The notes beneath the pieces are model-generated. The model worked only from the letters and a program-made list of their open reading frames with translations. It ran no database searches and was not told the origin of the DNA. Shown here in pieces: positions 59,421 through 64,000 of a stretch of DNA of 64,000 nucleotides. A program made the position numbers and the translations under genes. The stretch lies in assembly GCA_016286165.1 (NCBI GenBank), contig JAEESE010000013.1, positions 1-64,000 on the forward strand, read 5' to 3'. Positions within the stretch are counted from its first letter, which is position 1, and every line of letters starts with the position of its first letter. This DNA comes from Bacteroidaceae bacterium (lineage in GTDB: Bacteria; Bacteroidota; Bacteroidia; Bacteroidales; Bacteroidaceae).

Positions 59421-60716
59421 ATGGACACTATTAAAATGAAACTGATCTACCCGAAGTGGCAGAAACTGCGCGGTCAGACGACTTTCAATCTTCCACCTCA
59501 TGGACCTGTGGCTTTCGCGGCCACATTGCCCGAGTACGTTGATGTATCTTTTACCGACGAGAACGTTGAGGAAATCGACTTCGATGAGCCTTGCGACATC
59601 GTAGCCCTGTCAATGATGCTTTCCACACAGGTCAAGCGCGGTTGGGCCATTGCCGATGAATATCACAAGCGTGGCAAACAGGTTATGGCGGGAGGAATCT
59701 CATCAATGCTTCACGCCGAGGACATGGTTAACCATGTAGATTGCCTTTTTCTAGGCGAGAGCGAAGGGCGCATGGAACAAGTGATGCAAGATTTCATGCG
59801 TGGTGAGCTGAAGAAAGTGTATAACTATATGGGGCAGATGCCGCCCATTGAGGATGTAGGCCCTTGCCGCCGCGACCTTTACAAACGTGAGTTGTACAAT
59901 CACAAAGGAGTGCCCATGGTTGACCTGTTCCATGCCAGCCGAGGTTGCCGCTTCAGCTGCTACCCCTGCGCTGTCAGTTACCTCGGAGGCCGCAAGTTCC
60001 GCCCACGTCCCATTGACAAGGTTGTTGAGGATATGGCGAGCATAGACAACAACCGCCTCTTCATCGTTGACAACTCACTCGCGCAGAACAAAGAATGGGA
60101 ACGTGAACTGTTCAAGGCCATAGCACCACTGAAGAAGAAATGGATCAGTCATACCATTGAGGACGACCCTGAGATACTCGATCTTGCAGCCAAAGCAGGT
60201 GCGTGGTATGTATATCAAGCCGTTTTCGACACCAGCGACTATATAAAAGAACGCATAAAACGGTACCACGATAACGGAATCGGCGTCGAAGGTACCATCC
60301 TACTGGGGTTAGATAACCAAACGGAAGATGATATCAAACGCCTAATTGATTTTCTCGGAGAGATAGACCTAGACCTAGCAGAGTTCACCGTCATGACGCC
60401 CTTCCCACATACCAAGGGATACGACGACCTGTTGCGTCAGGGACGCATCTTCGACTTCGACTGGGATCATTACAATGCCGGTCAGGTCGTTTTCCAACCC
60501 AAACACATGTCTCCTGAACGCCTTCAGGAACTCTATGACTATGCATGGGCCAGCTTCTACAAGGACGAGTCACAGGAAGCCAAGATGTTCAACCTCTTCT
60601 GTCAGGTTGTCCTGCGCGAAATGAACGAAGGGACTTATCGTCCTCGTGACCGTCGTCTCATGAACCGGAGTTTCGGAAAAGCCGTGGACCGCTCTAAGCG
60701 CAATGTCAACGTTTAA
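59421..60716 (+). CDS. B12-binding-type radical SAM enzyme
   Basis: A 431-residue radical SAM protein. The [4Fe-4S] site is CRFSCYPC (C176, C180, C183, CxxxCxxC). The N-terminal about 150 residues (MKLIYPKWQKLRG, VALSMMLSTQVKRGWAIADEYHKRGKQVMAGGI, DCLFLGESEG) have the layout of the cobalamin-binding Rossmann domain in class B enzymes, but I see no DxHxxG lower-ligand motif, as is common in that class. The core continues with LFIVDNSLAQN and VEGTILLGLDNQTEDDI. It could do a methylation or a carbon-carbon bond step on the lipid or aromatic group; the substrate is not known. Confidence 0.87.
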   Translation: MDTIKMKLIYPKWQKLRGQTTFNLPPHGPVAFAATLPEYVDVSFTDENVEEIDFDEPCDIVALSMMLSTQVKRGWAIADEYHKRGKQVMAGGISSMLHAEDMVNHVDCLFLGESEGRMEQVMQDFMRGELKKVYNYMGQMPPIEDVGPCRRDLYKRELYNHKGVPMVDLFHASRGCRFSCYPCAVSYLGGRKFRPRPIDKVVEDMASIDNNRLFIVDNSLAQNKEWERELFKAIAPLKKKWISHTIEDDPEILDLAAKAGAWYVYQAVFDTSDYIKERIKRYHDNGIGVEGTILLGLDNQTEDDIKRLIDFLGEIDLDLAEFTVMTPFPHTKGYDDLLRQGRIFDFDWDHYNAGQVVFQPKHMSPERLQELYDYAWASFYKDESQEAKMFNLFCQVVLREMNEGTYRPRDRRLMNRSFGKAVDRSKRNVNV

Positions 60717-60754
60717 AAAACCGCTTAATATCTCATTTTAACTTTTCTACTTTC

Positions 60755-61120
60755 ATGAAAGTCCCGCAAGAATACTACGACGAAATATTCGAGTTCCGCG
60801 GACAGTGGGATATGCCCTCTGCCTGCGGCTTGAAGATACGCACCATCGAAGGTCAGACTTACGTCATCGTCACAGAGATGTACCAAGAGAACCCCGGAAC
60901 CAGTGTTACCTATGCTGGCCGTAGTCTCGCTGAGCAGATATGCGAAGCCAAAGGGCTTAACCTTTCGGACATCATTTATCTTGAATGTACCCCTAACACT
61001 AATTCAAAACTCTCTTTCTACGACGAAGAGTACTTCCGCGTTGATTTCAGTGGCGAGCGTCCTGCTTACACGCAGCTACCCACAGAAGAAGTCCACCGCG
61101 TCCTTAGTCTCGAAGAATGA
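60755..61120 (+). CDS. Cytoplasmic protein of unknown function
   Basis: A 121-residue protein without signal peptide or membrane segment: MKVPQEYYDEIFEFRGQWDMPSACGLKIRT, then GQTYVIVTEMYQENPGTSVTYAGRSLAEQICEAKGLNLSDIIYLECTPNTNSK. It has the look of a small alpha/beta regulator or a helper. No family is recognised. It sits between the radical SAM gene and the secreted alpha/beta hydrolase, and overlaps the latter by 4 nt, so it belongs to the operon. Confidence 0.75.
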   Translation: MKVPQEYYDEIFEFRGQWDMPSACGLKIRTIEGQTYVIVTEMYQENPGTSVTYAGRSLAEQICEAKGLNLSDIIYLECTPNTNSKLSFYDEEYFRVDFSGERPAYTQLPTEEVHRVLSLEE

Positions 61121-62082
61121 ATTTAAAACGTCATGCCCTCATCTGCTTATGGTTGAATGCCCTTGCCTTCGTGGCTCAAGGGCAAAGCCCTTTTCTACGC
61201 TTGTGGGAAAACACTCCTGTCCGGGCCAATGACGTCACCCTTGTGCCCTATCTTCCATCTCAACTTTCCACTTTGCCCAATGGGATGTCGGACTCTTCAA
61301 TAAATCTCAACGGCCACCACCCTACCCCAGCCATTATCGTATGCCCAGGTGGCAGTTACTGTTGGCACGATTACGAAACTGAGGGTACTTGTGTTGCTGA
61401 GTGGCTGCAAGGGAAGGGCATAGCTGCTTTTTTGTTGAAATACCGCGTTCTGGGAATAGGTCCATATGTTTTCCATACCCGACTCATATCACGCGGCCAT
61501 AAATACCCCGATGCCCTCTGCGACATCCAGCGTGCAATCCAGTATGTACGCGAGCACGCCGCTCACTTCAACATAAATCCGAAGCAACTAGGTGTCATGG
61601 GATTCTCCGCTGGCGGTCATTTATGCATGAGTGCTGCGGCCTACGCTTCTACCGATTTCCTCACGCCACTCGGCATCAGCCACAGCACCAACCTCCGTCC
61701 AGACTTCGTTGCCGCCATCTATCCAGTCGTGACTATGCAGAAACCCTATGTGCACAAACGCAGCCGTAATGCCCTCATAGGCGAGTATCCCACTCACCGT
61801 CAGATTATGTGCGACTCACTTTCATTGGAACTCCACATCCCTTACGACTGCCCACCTGTTTTCCTAATCAACTGCATGGACGATCCCATCGTCAAGTGGG
61901 AGAACAGTGTACTCCTTGACAGTGCTCTCACGGCAAACAATGTGCCGCATAAATATATTATTTATGAGCATGGAGGTCATGGCTTTGGTGCCGCAGCCGA
62001 AAAGTTCTCTGAAGAGACAAAACATTGGCAAGAGGCATTCACAGATTGGCTGGAGACACAATATACGACCTTCGGCAAATAG
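61117..62082 (+). CDS. Exported alpha/beta hydrolase (acetyl-xylan-esterase-like)
   Basis: A 321-residue serine hydrolase with an N-terminal signal peptide-like stretch (HALICLWLNALAFVAQG). Catalytic nucleophile S164 in MGFSAGGHLC; oxyanion HGG-like region is AIIVCPGGSYCWHDY; Asp in CMDDPIVKWENS and His in YEHGGHGFG. This is the BD-FAE/axeA-type esterase group that cleaves short acyl esters. In the cluster it could deacylate or hydrolyse an ester intermediate of the product. Downstream at 24 nt follows an acyltransferase. Confidence 0.83.
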   Translation: MNLKRHALICLWLNALAFVAQGQSPFLRLWENTPVRANDVTLVPYLPSQLSTLPNGMSDSSINLNGHHPTPAIIVCPGGSYCWHDYETEGTCVAEWLQGKGIAAFLLKYRVLGIGPYVFHTRLISRGHKYPDALCDIQRAIQYVREHAAHFNINPKQLGVMGFSAGGHLCMSAAAYASTDFLTPLGISHSTNLRPDFVAAIYPVVTMQKPYVHKRSRNALIGEYPTHRQIMCDSLSLELHIPYDCPPVFLINCMDDPIVKWENSVLLDSALTANNVPHKYIIYEHGGHGFGAAAEKFSEETKHWQEAFTDWLETQYTTFGK

Positions 62083-62106
62083 TTCACTTTTTTTAATCTT
62101 CATAAT

Positions 62107-63255
62107 ATGAGTAAATTCGATGACATACGTCCGTTCTACGACGAAGAAATTCCAGAAGCCATGGAGCGTATAGCCCAAAGCGAGCATTTCCCGCTCTTGG
62201 CTCAGTATGTTTATCCAGGTCAGGACATAGAGAAAGTCAGACAGCTAATGCGTCAGTTCACAACCATTCGTGACTTCCAATTAGAAGTCATGAGGTGTGT
62301 CAATGAGCAAGTGATAACTCGTAGCACCACCAGTTTCACCTTTGAAGGTATCGATGCTCTTGATCCGGCTAAGCGCTACCTTTTCGTAAGCAACCACCGC
62401 GACATTATGCTTGATGCCTGCTTCTTGCAATACGTCCTTTACCAAAGCGGGCATGAAACATCGGAAATAACGTTCGGAGCTAACCTCATGAGCACGCAGC
62501 TTGTCATAGATATAGGCAAGGCAAATAAGATGTTCCGTGTTGAACGTGGCGGCTCGCCTCGCGAGTTTTACCATTCATCGCTGCACCTATCAGAATACAT
62601 ACGCTACTGTATAACAGAGAAGCATCAAAGCGTTTGGATAGCTCAGCGAAACGGGCGTACAAAGGACGGTATTGACCAGACCGACCAGGGCATCATCAAG
62701 ATGTTCGGAATGAGCCGACCCAAAGAACCCGTGGAGGCATTGGCTGAACTCAATATCGTACCCGTGAGCATCAGCTACGAATGGGAGAGCTGCGACCTGC
62801 TCAAGGCACGCGAGCTATACCTCAGCCGCGACACCAAGTATATCAAACAGCCCGGCGAGGATCTCAACAGCATCATTACTGGCATTATGCAGCCCAAGGG
62901 CTCCGTACACATCACCTTCTGCCCTGTCATCACCGCTGCCGAACTCTCACAACTCTTCAAGGAAGAGCTTTCTTCCAACACAGGAGCGGGGTGTGGGTCT
63001 GACTTTAACCGTGCTGTGGCGCGACTGATTGACCAACGCATCATCGGCGCCTACCAACTCACGCCCAACAACTATATAGCTTACGACTTACTTGAAGGTA
63101 GCAACACCTTTGCCGACCGTTACAGCGAGGAACAACGACAAGCATTCCTGCAGCACATGGAGAAGCTCAACACCTTAGGCATCAGTGATACCGACACGCT
63201 ACGCCATATATTCCTTGGGATATATGCCAACCCAATAATAAGTAAGAAAGAATGA
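62107..63255 (+). CDS. PlsC-type 1-acylglycerol-3-phosphate acyltransferase
   Basis: A 382-residue acyltransferase of the glycerol-phosphate type. The catalytic region is YLFVSNHRDIMLDACFLQYVL (H97, D99/D103), then ITFGANLMSTQLVIDIGKANKMFRVERGG and IAQRNGRTKDGIDQTDQGI, which stands in place of the usual FPEGTRS. It is a third acyltransferase in the cluster beside the LpxL type (44034) and the MMPL fusion (52787). It overlaps the next ACP gene by 4 nt (ATGA), suggesting that it takes acyl chains from that ACP. Confidence 0.83.
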   Translation: MSKFDDIRPFYDEEIPEAMERIAQSEHFPLLAQYVYPGQDIEKVRQLMRQFTTIRDFQLEVMRCVNEQVITRSTTSFTFEGIDALDPAKRYLFVSNHRDIMLDACFLQYVLYQSGHETSEITFGANLMSTQLVIDIGKANKMFRVERGGSPREFYHSSLHLSEYIRYCITEKHQSVWIAQRNGRTKDGIDQTDQGIIKMFGMSRPKEPVEALAELNIVPVSISYEWESCDLLKARELYLSRDTKYIKQPGEDLNSIITGIMQPKGSVHITFCPVITAAELSQLFKEELSSNTGAGCGSDFNRAVARLIDQRIIGAYQLTPNNYIAYDLLEGSNTFADRYSEEQRQAFLQHMEKLNTLGISDTDTLRHIFLGIYANPIISKKE

Positions 63256-63470
63256 AAGAAGAAATCAAGGCACTTTTGTCGGAGGCACTTCCAATGGTTG
63301 ATTTTGATTCTGAGTTTCTTTTCTCGGAACTCGATTCCTTGGGAGTTGTCACCATCATGATAATCCTTAGCCAAAAGTATTCCATTCAGCTGACTATGCA
63401 GGATGCAACACCCAAAAATCTCATCTCACTCGATGCCTTGGTGCGATTGGTCGAATCAAAAATGCAATAA
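63252..63470 (+). CDS. Acyl carrier protein 3
   Basis: A 72-residue ACP-like protein, with FSELDSLGVVTIMIILSQKYSIQL; the modifiable Ser is S29. It is shorter than the other two and less acidic. Placed between an acyltransferase (4-nt overlap) and the acyl/aryl ligase (2 nt gap), it is the most likely carrier for the starter unit loaded by the ligase. Confidence 0.87.
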   Translation: MKEEIKALLSEALPMVDFDSEFLFSELDSLGVVTIMIILSQKYSIQLTMQDATPKNLISLDALVRLVESKMQ

Positions 63471-63472
63471 TT

Positions 63473-64000
63473 ATGACGCTGGAAGATTATTTACGTGAAC
63501 ACGCGCAGAACATACCCGATAAATGCGCTATAGTATGCGGTCCTGATCAAGTTACTTATGGACAGCTCTGGAAAGACATCGTCGATTGTGCTGAATGTTT
63601 AAGGAACAGCGGGGTGGAAAGTCATCGTCCGTATGTGTTTCGTGCCAGTCAGGATGCTCGTTTCATCGTCACCTACTGTGCAATACACCTGCTACATGCT
63701 GTTGCTGTTCCATTGGAACACTCTGTATCTGACGAAGTCCTTAACAAGGTCAAGGATGAAGTGGAGGCGTGCCAGTTTGCCGATGATATTTGCGATACGC
63801 TTTATACCACAGGTTCGTCGGGACAGGCAAAAGGTGTGATGCTCTCACAAACCTGTTTGGCAGCTTGTGCAGATAATTTCATCAAAGAAATGAACTTTCA
63901 TCCTGCACTCGTATTCATTGTCAGTGGTCCCCTTAATCACATTGCCTCGCTCTTTAAGATTCATCCTATTCTGACCGTTGGTGGAACATTGTGTGTACTC
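63473..64000 (+). CDS. AMP-dependent acyl/aryl-ACP synthetase, 5' part (runs off the window)
   Basis: The reading frame begins at the ATG at 63473 and is open for 176 codons to the window end. The N-terminus (MTLEDYLREHAQNIPDKCAI, then YGQLWKDIVDCAECLRNSGV) and the nucleotide-binding motif LYTTGSSGQAKGVMLSQ (about 111-127) identify an ANL-superfamily adenylating enzyme. It is cut before the core A5-A10 motifs. In aryl polyene pathways the equivalent enzyme (ApeH) activates a hydroxybenzoate for loading on ACP; that is the inferred role here. Immediately after ACP 3. Confidence 0.88.
   Translation, partial: MTLEDYLREHAQNIPDKCAIVCGPDQVTYGQLWKDIVDCAECLRNSGVESHRPYVFRASQDARFIVTYCAIHLLHAVAVPLEHSVSDEVLNKVKDEVEACQFADDICDTLYTTGSSGQAKGVMLSQTCLAACADNFIKEMNFHPALVFIVSGPLNHIASLFKIHPILTVGGTLCVL

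Overview
The window reads as a chromosome segment of a member of the Bacteroidota, most likely a Prevotella-like gut or oral Bacteroidales species. Evidence: many genes are preceded by the Bacteroidota -7 promoter box TAnnTTTG (seen about fifteen times) and lack obvious Shine-Dalgarno sites; exported proteins belong to Bacteroidales families (DUF3256, DUF4421, DUF4468, DUF5689, DUF5715, GH97); several secreted proteins end in a C-terminal sorting-like tail; lipoboxes are common. No database search was possible, so family names come from recognition of motifs and overall sequence.

Layout. 0-10.6 kb: a stand-alone AICAR transformylase (PurH C-terminal part), a set of exported glycosidases (GH78 rhamnosidase, GH97, GH125 mannosidase), class II fructose-bisphosphate aldolase and an exported EEP-type nuclease/phosphatase. 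10.7-16.3 kb: a TonB-dependent receptor followed by two surface lipoproteins carrying OB-like domains, one with four near-identical tandem copies. 17-30.6 kb: an exported NUC1 endonuclease, ribosomal L31 type B with a repeated-hairpin leader, Bacteroidales exported proteins, a HAD hydrolase, an EamA transporter, TruA, a secreted endonuclease I and a large secreted OB-domain protein. 30.7-40.4 kb: housekeeping genes (phoH, purC, ubiE/menG, a glycosyltransferase, aroE, a TPM protein, lemA, purM, an esterase, tRNA-Val, prfA).

40.6-64.0 kb (running off the right edge): a long one-direction biosynthetic cluster built on a type II fatty-acid/polyene assembly line. It has a ketoreductase, three ketosynthase genes (one a KS-CLF fusion, one a KS with a second partial KS domain), three acyl carrier proteins, two dehydratases, a thioesterase, three acyltransferase domains, a glycosyltransferase, a LolA-like carrier, an MMPL exporter fused to an acyltransferase, two phytoene-desaturase-like flavoproteins, a radical SAM enzyme and the start of an acyl/aryl-activating ligase. 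The inventory matches aryl polyene / flexirubin-type pigment-lipid clusters, with unusual redox additions.

The most notable non-gene structures are: a dispersed short palindrome that has entered the reading frames of purM (twice) and truA; two separate arrays of short palindromic motifs spaced exactly 22 bp; a duplicated hairpin in front of the L31 gene; and a fossil duplicate of the GH97 5' end. Three families of secreted nucleases together with OB-domain surface proteins and a TonB receptor suggest extracellular nucleic acid scavenging.
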